A program made the position numbers and the translations under genes. From Mesorhizobium sp. ORS 3359 (lineage in GTDB: Bacteria; Pseudomonadota; Alphaproteobacteria; Rhizobiales; Rhizobiaceae), in NCBI GenBank assembly GCA_000824845.1, contig CCNC01000023.1, positions 1 to 64,000 on the forward strand: a stretch of 64,000 nucleotides of DNA, given 5' to 3'. Within the stretch, counting starts at the first letter, position 1. Every line of letters begins with the position of its first letter. This document shows, in pieces, positions 43,067 to 51,467 of the stretch. The notes beneath the pieces were generated by a model. That model was not told the DNA's origin, ran no database searches, and worked only from the letters and a program-made list of their open reading frames with translations.

Positions 43067-44625
43067 CAAAGCGTCCCGTTCGTCTCGCCGGCCAGACGCG
43101 CCGCGAAGGCAGACTGCGCGAGCTGCTCGGTCAGCGCGTTGACGTCCAGCCCTTCGAAGCGCTTGGCCAGCAGCGCCTTCACGTCCTCGATCGACGTGGC
43201 CGCCGCGATCTCGGCCTGCAGGCCGGCGACGATCGGCTTGACCAGCGGCTCCCAGTCGCCGAGCAGATCATTGGTCACGCGCTCGACCGCGTCGCGCCGG
43301 GTCTGGACTTCCGACGAGTTGACGGCCTGCGCCGCATCGGCCGGGATCGATTTCGGATCGGCCGGTGCCGGCTGCTTGGGCGCGACAAGCAGCTCCTCAT
43401 CCGTTTGCGGCTCGGGCAGGCCGATCTTCTCCAGCATCGTCTTCTTGCCGACCGGCAGGCCGAAGGGGACGAGCTGCACGACGTTCTTGACCAGGGCGTC
43501 GACATCCTCTTCGTCCGGCCGGCCGATGCAGATCCGCGGATACTTCTTCTGCGGGCCGCGGTTGAGGTCGACCACCGCCCGCACGAGATCCCGGTTGAGC
43601 GAGCCGGCGAGCTGGCGGGCGTCGGCCTCCTCGATATCCTCGCGCACGCCGTCATGCGTCTTGCCGACCGCGTGGCCGCCGGCGATCGCGTCGGTGGTCG
43701 CGGTCTGGCCGAGCACCACTTTCGACACCTGGCGATCGAGCCAGTCGGCGCGCTTCTCGTAAAGCTCGTGCGAGCCGGCGATATCGGCCTTGACGAACTC
43801 GACCGCCATCGAAACCGGAACGATGGCCGCATAGTCGACGCCGATGTTGCTGACCGCCTCCAGGAGGATGTCCTTGTCGCGCTCGGACGCGCCGGCATCG
43901 TACTTGCCGAGCCGGAGCGGCTGGCCGTAGGCCTCGCAGAAGATCGCCCAGTCCTTGGTCGTGAAGCTCTTGAACAGGAACGACCAGGCGACGGCGCGCG
44001 CCAGGCCGCCGCGGATCGGCAGGCCGGATTTCGCCTTCGCCGGATGGAAGACCCACTGATACGGGTTGAGCGGCTCGGGCTGGCCGTTGTCGCCGCGCAG
44101 CAAGGGCGTCGCGCCGTCGACCAGGTCGAAGGTGAACCAGCGCGGATCTCGCCACGCCAGCTTCTTCGGCATCCACTGGTTCTCGGAGGTGTCCCAGACG
44201 ATCTCGTTGCAGGAGAAGCCCTTGCCGATCGCGTCGAGCACGTCGATCAGCTCGTCCTTGAAACCTTCGCGCTCGACGACGTCGCGCACCAGCTGCGCGC
44301 AGGCCTCGCCCTCGGCATCCTCGCTGCCGGCTTCCACGGTGATCTCCAGGCCCGACACTTGGCGTTTTCGCACGCCGAGCACGCCGGCATAGTGGAGATC
44401 CCGTTCCTCCATGTCCTCGGCGAGCGCCAGATATTGCTCCGGGTCGCTGTCGATCGACGATTTCAGGATCGTCGCCAAGCGGCCAGGCGTGAGGCCGGCG
44501 GCCGGGTGCATGGCGTCGTGCCGGCGCACCCCGCGCGACGTCGGCGCGGCCTGCTCGACCTTGAGAGCGGCTTTCTCGATCGGCCGGCCATACTGGTCGA
44601 CCAGTCCCTTGACGACATCAGCCAT
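43066..44625 (-). CDS. portal protein (DUF935, Mu gp29-like)
   Basis: A 519-aa DUF935 protein. It begins with the family's DQYGRP segment, then the ERDLHYAGVLGVRKRQVSGL block near residue 75 and RGGLARAVAWSFLFKSFTTK near 210. The portal forms the dodecameric DNA channel of the head. Its start overlaps the terminase stop as TGATG. Confidence 0.9.
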   Translation of the reverse strand: MADVVKGLVDQYGRPIEKAALKVEQAAPTSRGVRRHDAMHPAAGLTPGRLATILKSSIDSDPEQYLALAEDMEERDLHYAGVLGVRKRQVSGLEITVEAGSEDAEGEACAQLVRDVVEREGFKDELIDVLDAIGKGFSCNEIVWDTSENQWMPKKLAWRDPRWFTFDLVDGATPLLRGDNGQPEPLNPYQWVFHPAKAKSGLPIRGGLARAVAWSFLFKSFTTKDWAIFCEAYGQPLRLGKYDAGASERDKDILLEAVSNIGVDYAAIVPVSMAVEFVKADIAGSHELYEKRADWLDRQVSKVVLGQTATTDAIAGGHAVGKTHDGVREDIEEADARQLAGSLNRDLVRAVVDLNRGPQKKYPRICIGRPDEEDVDALVKNVVQLVPFGLPVGKKTMLEKIGLPEPQTDEELLVAPKQPAPADPKSIPADAAQAVNSSEVQTRRDAVERVTNDLLGDWEPLVKPIVAGLQAEIAAATSIEDVKALLAKRFEGLDVNALTEQLAQSAFAARLAGETNGTL

Positions 44626-46016
44626 CAGAATATCCCCGGTTTGCGGCGGGCGGACGCCATGCGGAAGGGCTTCTCGCGATCATCGGCCCGGTCGCGCATG
44701 CGGCCGTCCTGGTCCCCGCCGACGCGCTCGTCAAAGCGGCTCTTGGCCGGCGGCGCCGGACGGTAGCCGTAATCGTGCGCCGGCCCGCCGGCGGCGTTGA
44801 CGGCGAGGAACTTCGCCCAGGTGCGGTCGGCGTGATCGTCATCGCGCTCGGCGACGAAGCGCGGCGCGCCAGTGGGCCCGGAGACTTTGCGTAGCTTGTG
44901 CAGATCGGAGCGCAGCGCCGGCTGACCCTCGGGGATGCGAATGGTGCGGTCCTCGAACCGCTCCTTGCCAGCCGTGGCCATCACCAGCTTGTTGGGGCCG
45001 GTGAACAGCACGCCCTCGACGCGGTGCTCGCCATAGCGGCGCTGGGCGTCCTCGACTGGCTTTTCGCCCATGCCGGTCTGGTCCATGCAGACGCGGCCGA
45101 CGCGGTAGCGGCGCATGACCTCGTCCAGGGCGGCGTCCTGGTCGGAAAACTTCGCGCGCTTCAGCTCGATGCGCTCGCGCTCCCAGAGCACGTCGCCGAC
45201 CATCTCCTCGACGTCGATGACGAAAAGGTCGTTGCGGCGGCCGATGTCGACGCCGACATAGCAGACGCCGCCCTGGTAGCCGTCCGGATCTCCGGCGCGC
45301 GGATCCTCGCACGACGTGATCAGCTCATAGCTCAGCCAGGCCGAGGCCTCGTCGAGATATTGCAGCTCGTATTCCTGCGCCCAGGCGTCCTCGTCGGCGA
45401 GACCGGCGCGCAGCTCCTCGATGTCGCGCGGCAGGCCGTCCGCCACGGCCTGGTAGATGTCGACCGAATGCCGCGACCAGGTCGTGTCCTTGCCGGTGTC
45501 CAGCTCGTAGAACTTGCCGCTCTTGCCGTTGGGGGTCGAGGTGACGCGCAGCTTCCAGCCAGCCGAGATGACCGGGAACAGCGCCTTCCAGATCGCGCCG
45601 CTGTCCTTGTGGAAGGCGAACTCGTCGAGGAACACGTTGGCCGAAAAGCCGCGCGCCGTGTCCGGGTTGGCGGGCAGGGCCAGGATCCGGGAGCCGTGCG
45701 GAAACACGACTTCCAGCGCGGTGTATTTGACCGTGCCGATCTCGTGCTCCGTCAACAGTTCCTCGAAGGGAAGCCCATAGGCTTTGGCGTGGACCTTCAC
45801 GCCTTCGTCCATTGCTTCCTTCGCCTGACGCTCGCCGCGAGAGAGGATCACCCACCGGGTGCGAGCCTGCTTGACCACCTGCTCGAAACAGTCGTCGACA
45901 TTCTCCAGCGTCGTGGTGAATGTCTTGCCCGTCTGGCGGGCGAACTTGCCGAGCTTGAACCGCGACTTGTCCTCAAGCCATCGGCGCTGGTAGCCGTAAA
46001 GGATTGGCTGGCCCAT
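44625..46016 (-). CDS. terminase large subunit (Mu gp28-like)
   Basis: A 463-aa packaging motor. The Walker A-like FARQTGKT is at residues 25-32 and the Walker B is VFLDEFAFH near 128. The STPNGKSG coupling motif follows, and the RNase H-type nuclease begins at YVGVDIGRRND near 253. Headful packaging with host flanks is expected for a transposable phage. Confidence 0.92.
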   Translation of the reverse strand: MGQPILYGYQRRWLEDKSRFKLGKFARQTGKTFTTTLENVDDCFEQVVKQARTRWVILSRGERQAKEAMDEGVKVHAKAYGLPFEELLTEHEIGTVKYTALEVVFPHGSRILALPANPDTARGFSANVFLDEFAFHKDSGAIWKALFPVISAGWKLRVTSTPNGKSGKFYELDTGKDTTWSRHSVDIYQAVADGLPRDIEELRAGLADEDAWAQEYELQYLDEASAWLSYELITSCEDPRAGDPDGYQGGVCYVGVDIGRRNDLFVIDVEEMVGDVLWERERIELKRAKFSDQDAALDEVMRRYRVGRVCMDQTGMGEKPVEDAQRRYGEHRVEGVLFTGPNKLVMATAGKERFEDRTIRIPEGQPALRSDLHKLRKVSGPTGAPRFVAERDDDHADRTWAKFLAVNAAGGPAHDYGYRPAPPAKSRFDERVGGDQDGRMRDRADDREKPFRMASARRKPGIF

Positions 46017-46022
46017 CTCTGG

Positions 46023-46586
46023 TCACTCCCCGCGATAGGCCTTGCGGATCATCGCCAGCACCTCTTCCGGGTTGACCTTGTGACCGGCCTTGCCGATCTC
46101 GCCGGTGGCCGCCTTCACCGCCTTCTCCATCTTCGCCTCGGCCGCCGCGTTGGCCTTCGCTTTTAGGTTGGCGGAGACGTGTTGCGCAGAGACGGTCTGC
46201 CGGAACGCCGAGGCCAGTTCCTTGACGTCCTCGGCGGTCTTGGCCTCGTCGATCAGCTCGTCGATCAGCGTCTTCAGCAACTCGCCCAGGACGAGATCCT
46301 GATCGCCCATCTTGTCGGGCGTGATCTTGTCGACGATGCCGGCATAGATGGCGTCACGCTCCATCAGGCGATCGGCCCGACGCTTCAGCCGCACGCTGCG
46401 CCTGGAGAAGGCCGAACGCGATATTGGGCCTTGCCCTTTAACGGCCAGCCGGTCGTTCAGCTCGAACAGGATGTCCGACTGCGTGCGCTTCCGCTCGTTG
46501 AGCTGGCCCAGCGCCCAGATGACGTCGTCCTGGCACTCTTCCGGCAACAGGTCGATGCTGTCGAGAACGCGGCGCTCGGTGGCCAT
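46023..46586 (-). CDS. DUF3486 protein (Mu gp27-like, probable small terminase)
   Basis: A 187-aa mostly helical protein with DLLPEECQDDVIWALGQLNE and ISRSAFSRRSVRL, typical of DUF3486. Its position before gp28 suggests the small terminase subunit. The C-terminal Ala/Lys-rich helix may contact the motor. Confidence 0.85.
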   Translation of the reverse strand: MATERRVLDSIDLLPEECQDDVIWALGQLNERKRTQSDILFELNDRLAVKGQGPISRSAFSRRSVRLKRRADRLMERDAIYAGIVDKITPDKMGDQDLVLGELLKTLIDELIDEAKTAEDVKELASAFRQTVSAQHVSANLKAKANAAAEAKMEKAVKAATGEIGKAGHKVNPEEVLAMIRKAYRGE

Positions 46587-46587
46587 G

Positions 46588-46890
46588 TCATTGCTCCGGC
46601 GACGGTCGCGCCACGCCTTCGATGATCGAGCGGCGCTCGATATGGTCGATCCCGGCGCGGGTGATGGCCGCGACCATGATGGAGCCGGCCTCGGTGACCT
46701 TCACGGCGCCCAGTTCGTTGAGCTTGCGCAGCTGGGTCCGCACCCATTCGCGCGAGCGGTTGTGGCCGAAGGTGTCGAGCGCCTTCGTAAGCAGCACCTC
46801 GTTCAGGCGGCCGTCGATCTGCTGGTTCAGCTCGCGCAGCATCACCAGCCGCGCATCCGCCGTCAGGTATTCCTCGAAACTCTCGCTCAT
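46588..46890 (-). CDS. winged-helix-like phage protein
   Basis: A 100-aa protein with an HTH-like core (LTKALDTFGHNRSREWVRTQ, then LRKLNELGAVKVTE). Equivalents sit before the gp27-like gene in many Mu-like phages. Its role may be DNA binding at the packaging site; this is not proven. It overlaps the DUF2730 stop by four bases. Confidence 0.7.
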   Translation of the reverse strand: MSESFEEYLTADARLVMLRELNQQIDGRLNEVLLTKALDTFGHNRSREWVRTQLRKLNELGAVKVTEAGSIMVAAITRAGIDHIERRSIIEGVARPSPEQ

Positions 46891-47258
46891 GATGCGCCAT
46901 CACCCCCGGTTCTCATCAGGAACTCCTCGACGCGCCGGCTCGTTCGCGCGGCCGCCTGCGTTTCCGCCTTCACACCCGCCATCTCGATCTGGATGTCCTT
47001 CATGGTCATCTGCAACTGATGGACCAGGTCCTTGTCAGGCAGATGCTTCATCTCGCCTTCGATCGACTGGATGCGGACGGCGTGATCGTCGAGGATCTTG
47101 TCCAGGAGCACCCACCGCTCCTCGGTCTTGCTCCTATGCTTTTCGAGATCGCCGGCTGTCTTCTTGGCGCCCGACGTCATGACCGCGTAGATCACCGTGC
47201 CGATCGACATCAGCGTGTTGATCCCGAGGAGCCAGGGCATCAGCTGGGTGATATCCAT
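46887..47258 (-). CDS. DUF2730-like membrane protein
   Basis: A 123-aa protein with one N-terminal membrane helix (PWLLGINTLMSIGTVIYAVM) and a long coiled coil. This layout matches DUF2730 proteins of Mu-like phages between the lysis and terminase genes. The start overlaps the upstream stop as TGATG. Confidence 0.7.
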   Translation of the reverse strand: MDITQLMPWLLGINTLMSIGTVIYAVMTSGAKKTAGDLEKHRSKTEERWVLLDKILDDHAVRIQSIEGEMKHLPDKDLVHQLQMTMKDIQIEMAGVKAETQAAARTSRRVEEFLMRTGGDGAS

Positions 47259-47500
47259 CAGGCGCGTTTCCTGCTCTGTCTTTCGAGGAAGGTTTCGCAG
47301 TCGACGCAGCGGCGGCATCCGGGCATTGCCCGCCGGCGCTCCTCAGGGATCGGCTCGCCGCAATCGCAGAAGCGCGGCCCGGTGATCTCCTCGGCGGCGT
47401 ACTGGCCGCGCGCGGCGGCCTGGATGCGAGCGACGCCGGCGGCGCGCTCCAGCTCGACGCGTTGCTCGGCCAGCTCTATTGCGGCATCGCCCTGTTTCAT
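47258..47500 (-). CDS. TraR/DksA-type zinc finger protein
   Basis: An 80-aa protein with an N-terminal helix and a C-terminal zinc finger (FCDCGEPIP, then GCRRCVDCETF) of the TraR/DksA type. Short phage members may bind RNA polymerase and modulate late transcription. It overlaps the o-spanin stop by four bases. Confidence 0.82.
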   Translation of the reverse strand: MKQGDAAIELAEQRVELERAAGVARIQAAARGQYAAEEITGPRFCDCGEPIPEERRRAMPGCRRCVDCETFLERQSRKRA

Positions 47501-47847
47501 GCCTTGGGCTCCCGCGAAGCCTTGGTCGTGTCATACCAACGCGCACAGGCGTCGATCTGGCCGTTCGCGTTGCCCAGGGCGATATCGGCTTTCTTGTTGG
47601 CCACGCCCAGCTTGTCGCCGAGCTGTACGCCGCTGCGATGATGGCGACGGCAGCCGGGAGGATAGTCCGGCATCTGCCGCGCCTCCGCCACCGCACGGTC
47701 GGCTTCGCTCAAGGCATCGACGACAACATTAGCCCGCGCCTTGTCCGCGGAGGCCTTGTCCAGGGCGGCCTTATCGGTTGTGCAGGCTGTCAAGCAGCTG
47801 CTGGTCAACAACAGGATCGTTGCGACCTTGAAGAACCGCCAGTTCAT
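47497..47847 (-). CDS. o-spanin candidate (Rz1-like lipoprotein)
   Basis: A 116-aa protein with a lipoprotein signal ending SCLTAC (cysteine about 22). It starts inside the 3' end of the i-spanin gene in another frame, overlapping by 77 bp. This is the classical Rz/Rz1 arrangement. It is longer than lambda Rz1 but has the outer-membrane lipobox expected of the partner that fuses the two membranes. Confidence 0.75.
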   Translation of the reverse strand: MNWRFFKVATILLLTSSCLTACTTDKAALDKASADKARANVVVDALSEADRAVAEARQMPDYPPGCRRHHRSGVQLGDKLGVANKKADIALGNANGQIDACARWYDTTKASREPKA

Positions 47848-48187
47848 TCTCCGCTTTCCTTTTGTCGGCATCGGTCAGGGTCAGTTGGTTTTCGAGCGTG
47901 ACCCGTGCCTCGCGCTCCTTGGTTGCCAACTTGTTGGCCTCGTCGGCCTTGCCGTCGCTCCATGCTCGCATCCTGCGCTGCTCGGCCGCCTCGGCCTTCA
48001 GTGCCTCGATCTGGGCGCCGGCCACCAGCTCGGTCACCGCCTTGTCGACGGCCAGCCGCACGGCTGACGTCCTGTCCCACCACAGCCACCCGCCGGCGGC
48101 TAGGAAGAACCACACCGGCAACGTGATGCCGAAGGTGAGGATCGGCAGCACCCAATTTTTCAACAACAGCCCGATCGCGGCGCCCAT
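47771..48187 (-). CDS. i-spanin candidate (Rz-like)
   Basis: A 138-aa protein with an N-terminal transmembrane helix (LPILTFGITLPVWFFLAAGG), then a long periplasmic coiled coil. This type II topology, together with the overlapping lipoprotein gene, marks an inner-membrane spanin. GGGGGTGAAG precedes the ATG at 48187. Confidence 0.75.
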   Translation of the reverse strand: MGAAIGLLLKNWVLPILTFGITLPVWFFLAAGGWLWWDRTSAVRLAVDKAVTELVAGAQIEALKAEAAEQRRMRAWSDGKADEANKLATKEREARVTLENQLTLTDADKRKAENELAVLQGRNDPVVDQQLLDSLHNR

Positions 48188-48189
48188 CT

Positions 48190-48303
48190 TCACCCCCACG
48201 CCAGGGCGCAGAACAGCAGCACGATCAGCGCGACGCCGCAGCCGCCAAGCGCATATGGCTTGGCGGCTTCCCAGGCTGCCAGGGCAAGCTCCATCGTGCC
48301 CAT
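48190..48303 (-). CDS. 37-aa membrane protein in the lysis cassette
   Basis: A small frame from ATG 48303 to TGA at 48190-48192, overlapping the endolysin stop as TGATG. The protein starts MGTMELALAAWEAAKP and has one membrane helix (GCGVALIVLLFCALAW). Its place between endolysin and spanins suggests a holin or antiholin-like role; this is inferred. Confidence 0.6.
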   Translation of the reverse strand: MGTMELALAAWEAAKPYALGGCGVALIVLLFCALAWG

Positions 48304-49133
48304 CAGCTCGCGCCGATCATGCAGAGCTTCTTCTCGCGCTGTCGGCGCTCGAAGAGGCCGCGCAGCACGCGCTTGCCCGCCTTGTCGAACCAGGTGAGCG
48401 CCTGGCAGCCGCCGACGATATCGCCGGCGTTGAGGCGGCGCGTGGCCGTGCTCTTGCCGATGCCGGCGACACCGACGTTGAAGGCGGTCGAGGTGTAGGC
48501 GGCGTCACGCGTCGGCGGCAGTCGGGTGAAGATCGTCGCCGGCACGAAATACCGGTGCAGTCCGCTGCGGTGCGCGGCGGCGTCCTGGCGCAGCATGTCG
48601 AGCGCCTGCTGGTGCGTGATCACCATGCCCATATGCACGCCGGCGGTATGGCCGAACCCGATGGTGGGCACACCGACAGCATCCTTGTAGGCGACAAGTC
48701 TTTCCCCCTCCTCCTTGGCGATGAAGGGCACGGCGATGTCGAGCGTCTCGGTTTCGGTCGCGGCTCTGGGCGTGGCCAACGGGGCCGCCGGCGATGGCGT
48801 GGCGAGGATGACCGCCAGCGCAATGGCAATCGCGGCGACGGCGGCGATGCGCAGCCATTCCTTCCAAATCGAAACGCCCTGCTGGAAGACGCGGCCGAGG
48901 ATGCCGGCGAGCAACAGCAGCACCGCGAGCCACCATGCGAGGTAGGGGTCGCTGTCCTGGCCGGTCAGCCGATACCGGGCCTCAGGCAGGACAAGCAGCA
49001 GCAGGCCGGCCACCTGCATCCAGAAACTGAGGGAGAGCGACAGCACGCGGCGCCATTCCGGGACGGCACGGGGCATCAGATGCGCCTTCAGCCAGGGAAG
49101 CGCCTGCCCGGTCAGCCAGCTCAGCCAATCCAT
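48303..49133 (-). CDS. membrane-anchored GH24 endolysin
   Basis: A 276-aa protein. Residues 1-112 hold three hydrophobic helices (about 31-50, 64-80 and 95-111). Residues 131-276 are a T4-type lysozyme whose catalytic set is E142, D151 and T157, with the same 9- and 6-residue spacing as T4 E11/D20/T26. Ordinary endolysins lack the long membrane part, so this is either a fusion of a small phage membrane protein with lysozyme or a multi-span anchored form. It is the first gene of the lysis cassette. Confidence 0.85.
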   Translation of the reverse strand: MDWLSWLTGQALPWLKAHLMPRAVPEWRRVLSLSLSFWMQVAGLLLLVLPEARYRLTGQDSDPYLAWWLAVLLLLAGILGRVFQQGVSIWKEWLRIAAVAAIAIALAVILATPSPAAPLATPRAATETETLDIAVPFIAKEEGERLVAYKDAVGVPTIGFGHTAGVHMGMVITHQQALDMLRQDAAAHRSGLHRYFVPATIFTRLPPTRDAAYTSTAFNVGVAGIGKSTATRRLNAGDIVGGCQALTWFDKAGKRVLRGLFERRQREKKLCMIGAS

Positions 49134-49153
49134 GATGATCCGCCTGTGAAAAT

Positions 49154-49176
49154 CGGCCGGAGGAAATCTCCGGCCG
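49154..49176 (-). terminator. hairpin between Mor and lysis cassette
   Basis: CGGCCGGAG and CTCCGGCCG form a 9-bp stem with a 5-nt loop, followed on the minus strand by ATTTT. It may end the middle transcript or act in the leader of the lysis operon. It lies 20 bp before the endolysin ATG. Confidence 0.55.
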
Positions 49177-49211
49177 GCGGTGCATCATCAGTTGTCAAGG
49201 GGGGAGGCCAG

Positions 49212-49233
49212 AATGGCGACCTCGGTCGCCATT
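49212..49233. promoter_or_regulatory. dyad operator candidate upstream of the lysis/late operon
   Basis: AATGGCGAC-CTCG-GTCGCCATT is a perfect 9-bp inverted repeat, and a further GTCGCCATT half-site lies at 49274-49282. A TTGACA hexamer follows on the minus strand at 49193-49198. Mor and C of Mu bind dyads just upstream of their promoters, so this is a good candidate for the activator site of the late operon. Confidence 0.55.
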
Positions 49234-49285
49234 AGGGTAGCATGGTCAGACGTCGCGCGTAATGCTGACTGCCGTCGCCATTGCT

Positions 49286-49654
49286 TTAGCCAAAGAGCTT
49301 CAGCTGGCGCGGATCTCCGCTGCCCTTCACGGGCACATTGCCCATCCGCCGAAAGATCCGGTTCACTGCACTCTCCGACAATCCGAGCTTGCGTGCAATA
49401 TCCGCATTGGAAGCACCGCCGGCGCGGTAGTGACGGGCGCGCAGCTCGCGCACCAGAGGCACGTTGATGTAGTCGGGCCCGTAGCGCCGGGAGAGCTTCT
49501 CGGCGATCTCTATGCCCAGCTCGTCCGCCAGCTTGCCCAGCTCGGCCGTCGTGGGAATGTAGAGCCGCGTGCCGCCATGCCTCTCGGCCAGCCGGATCAG
49601 CCCAACCGGGCCGAGAATACGCAGCAGCGCGTCGGTGAGGCCGCGCTCGCTCAC
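49286..49654 (-). CDS. Mor-family transcription activator
   Basis: A 122-aa protein of the Mor/C family. It has the N-terminal dimerisation part (RLYIPTTAELGKLADELG) and a C-terminal helix-turn-helix (NADIARKLGLSESAVNRIFR). Mor switches on the middle or late genes of Mu after early expression. The start is GTG overlapping the upstream stop (49651). It is the last gene before the lysis cassette. Confidence 0.88.
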   Translation of the reverse strand: MSERGLTDALLRILGPVGLIRLAERHGGTRLYIPTTAELGKLADELGIEIAEKLSRRYGPDYINVPLVRELRARHYRAGGASNADIARKLGLSESAVNRIFRRMGNVPVKGSGDPRQLKLFG

Positions 49655-49896
49655 GCGACCTCCAGCTGAAGGCCGCGCATAGTGGTGGTCAGCGTCTCAC
49701 GGTTCGGGCCGTGCCAGACCAGGCAGAGCGTGTAGAGGCCGTCCCGGCAGCGATACAACGCCGAGTGCCTGGTGAGCGTCCAGTCGCAGCCCTTGGCCGC
49801 CGCAAGGGCGCTGGCGGCCAGCTCCGAGGCTGCGAACGCTTCGATCTTGGCGAAGTCGATCTTGACCCGCCCAGTGTGACGACGCCGCAGGCTCAT
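49651..49896 (-). CDS. hypothetical phage protein
   Basis: An 81-aa basic protein (MSLRRRHTGRVKIDFAKIEA onward) with an Ala-rich helix and a beta part (RDGLYTLCLVWHGPN). It overlaps both neighbours by four bases. No family is recognised. Confidence 0.55.
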   Translation of the reverse strand: MSLRRRHTGRVKIDFAKIEAFAASELAASALAAAKGCDWTLTRHSALYRCRDGLYTLCLVWHGPNRETLTTTMRGLQLEVA

Positions 49897-50321
49897 GCTG
49901 GCTCCCATTCGATTAGGACGCCCTCGAAGCGCCCGACGCCGTGATGATGGAGCCAGAAGCTCCCCATGTTCTCGCGAGCCGTCTCACCGAGCAGCCAAAA
50001 CTGGCGCACGCAGGACGGCGCGAAGCCATCGGCCCGGCAGAACAGCTCGATTTCCTCGCGCTGCAGCGGGATGCCCTCAATGGCAATGCTGACGATGGCC
50101 ACCGGCATCAGGTCCGTAACGGCAATCTCGATCGAGCGGACGCGCGAGCAGATCGGGTCGCGCTCGACCAGCTTGACGCAATTGCGCGTCCGCATGCCTT
50201 GGTAGAGCTGGACGGGCTCGCCCGGCCGGGCATGCCGCTTGCGCTCGGCGCGCACGGTCTGGCGCTTGATCAGCCCGCGCACCTGCTGGGCGAACATGGG
50301 TTTGAAGCTGTAGGCCACCAT
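49893..50321 (-). CDS. ASCH/PUA-like domain phage protein
   Basis: A 142-aa protein whose N-terminal pattern YSFKPMFAQQVRGLIKRQTV, then RKRHARPGEPVQLYQGMRTR, fits ASCH domains (RNA- or modified-base-binding PUA-like folds). Similar genes are frequent in alphaproteobacterial phages. The function is unknown. The start overlaps the upstream stop as TGATG. Confidence 0.6.
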   Translation of the reverse strand: MVAYSFKPMFAQQVRGLIKRQTVRAERKRHARPGEPVQLYQGMRTRNCVKLVERDPICSRVRSIEIAVTDLMPVAIVSIAIEGIPLQREEIELFCRADGFAPSCVRQFWLLGETARENMGSFWLHHHGVGRFEGVLIEWEPA

Positions 50322-50680
50322 CAGCGTCCGCCTCCCGTCGAAAGCTGCACCGCCACATAGCGGTCGCGAAGGCTGGTCAGCTTGGCGGTACCATCATGGC
50401 CGCCCAGATCCGGCCACCAGTCGTCGGCCCCGAGCAGCCACAGGTGCCGCATGGCGATGTTGTTCACGACGCGGCCGGCCGGCGGGTAGACCTCGATCGC
50501 CACAGTGGCTTCGCCGGCGACGCGGTTTTTGATCGCCTGCAGCTCGTCCCAGCCTATCGAGCCGTCATGCTCGATCGACAGCAGCCCGAGCTGCCGGTCC
50601 TTGTAGATCCGCAGCGCCGCCCGCCACTCGGGTGGCCAGCTCGGTCCCTCGCGGGTCATGATCAGGCGCGGCTCTTTCAT
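50321..50680 (-). CDS. DUF7694-like phage protein
   Basis: A 119-aa protein with MKEPRLIMTREGPSWPPEWR and IEHDGSIGWDELQAIKN followed by MRHLWLL, a set of motifs seen in a conserved phage family of unknown function that I associate with DUF7694. It overlaps the gemA stop by four bases. Confidence 0.6.
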   Translation of the reverse strand: MKEPRLIMTREGPSWPPEWRAALRIYKDRQLGLLSIEHDGSIGWDELQAIKNRVAGEATVAIEVYPPAGRVVNNIAMRHLWLLGADDWWPDLGGHDGTAKLTSLRDRYVAVQLSTGGGR

Positions 50681-51288
50681 GCGTCCACCGCCTTCCGGAT
50701 CATCTCGCCGAGCTTGTTCATCACCGCCGGCCAGTCGCGCTCGAGCATCTGGTCGAGCGGCTTGGCGTTGTGCCAGACGAACTTGCGGAAGCCGTTCGGA
50801 TCGACGGCTTTGGCCAGGGTCAGGCGGTGCCATTGCGCGAGCGCGATCTTCGCGCCGGAAGTGTGCAGCCAGGCCGGTAGGTGATTGCCCTCGCGCCAGT
50901 CGACGCCGGCCTCACGCGTCATCCAGGCCTTGAGCGCGTCGACCGCCTTGGCGGCGTCCTCGGCATCCAGGAGGAAGCGGGTGTGCTCGATGCCGGTCTG
51001 GCGCTTGACGAAGGCGAGCAGCGCGCTGTCGCGCCGATCGCGGACGATACCGAGGTTCCAGGCGGCGATCCACAGCGCCTGGAGCTTCTTGGCGAACGGG
51101 CCTTGAAGGCCCTTTTCAGCCGGCTTGAAACCCGCGTCGCGTTGGGCGGCGACGACGAGCTGCAGCTCGCGCTCGGACATGGCCCGCAGGCTGCGCTTGC
51201 CGGTGACCCGCTCGTAGAGGTCGCGGGCGGTGTCCTCGTCCAGGCCGAGCTGCTTGTTGGCGACGTGGATGGCGGCGAGCGCGCTCAT
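50677..51288 (-). CDS. gemA: GemA-like regulatory protein
   Basis: A 203-aa DUF1018 protein. The N-terminal block IHVANKQLGLDEDTARDLYE, VTGKRSLRAMSERELQ and the GF-KPA segment match Mu GemA. GemA alters host gene expression and DNA topology after infection. It lies in the middle region, as in Mu. Confidence 0.85.
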   Translation of the reverse strand: MSALAAIHVANKQLGLDEDTARDLYERVTGKRSLRAMSERELQLVVAAQRDAGFKPAEKGLQGPFAKKLQALWIAAWNLGIVRDRRDSALLAFVKRQTGIEHTRFLLDAEDAAKAVDALKAWMTREAGVDWREGNHLPAWLHTSGAKIALAQWHRLTLAKAVDPNGFRKFVWHNAKPLDQMLERDWPAVMNKLGEMIRKAVDA

Positions 51289-51452
51289 GCGCGCCCCCGT
51301 GGCAGGCCGGCCTCGGCGTCATTGGCGATCGCCAACAAGGCGTCCAGCAGCGCGAGTTTGGTCTTATATGCGGACGTTGGCGTTAGATCGAACGCCCAGC
51401 CGCAGAGAAGGCTGGCAAGCCAAAGTCGGGCTATCGTCAGGAGCGCGCTCAT
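51285..51452 (-). CDS. 55-aa membrane or secreted protein
   Basis: A small frame from ATG 51452 to TGA at 51285-51287. It starts MSALLTIARLWLASLLCGWA, with a hydrophobic helix, and ends in a polar tail. Its stop overlaps the gemA ATG by four bases (ATGA), which argues for a translated gene. The function is unknown. Confidence 0.6.
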   Translation of the reverse strand: MSALLTIARLWLASLLCGWAFDLTPTSAYKTKLALLDALLAIANDAEAGLPRGRA

Positions 51453-51467
51453 GCGGCGGCCCCGACG

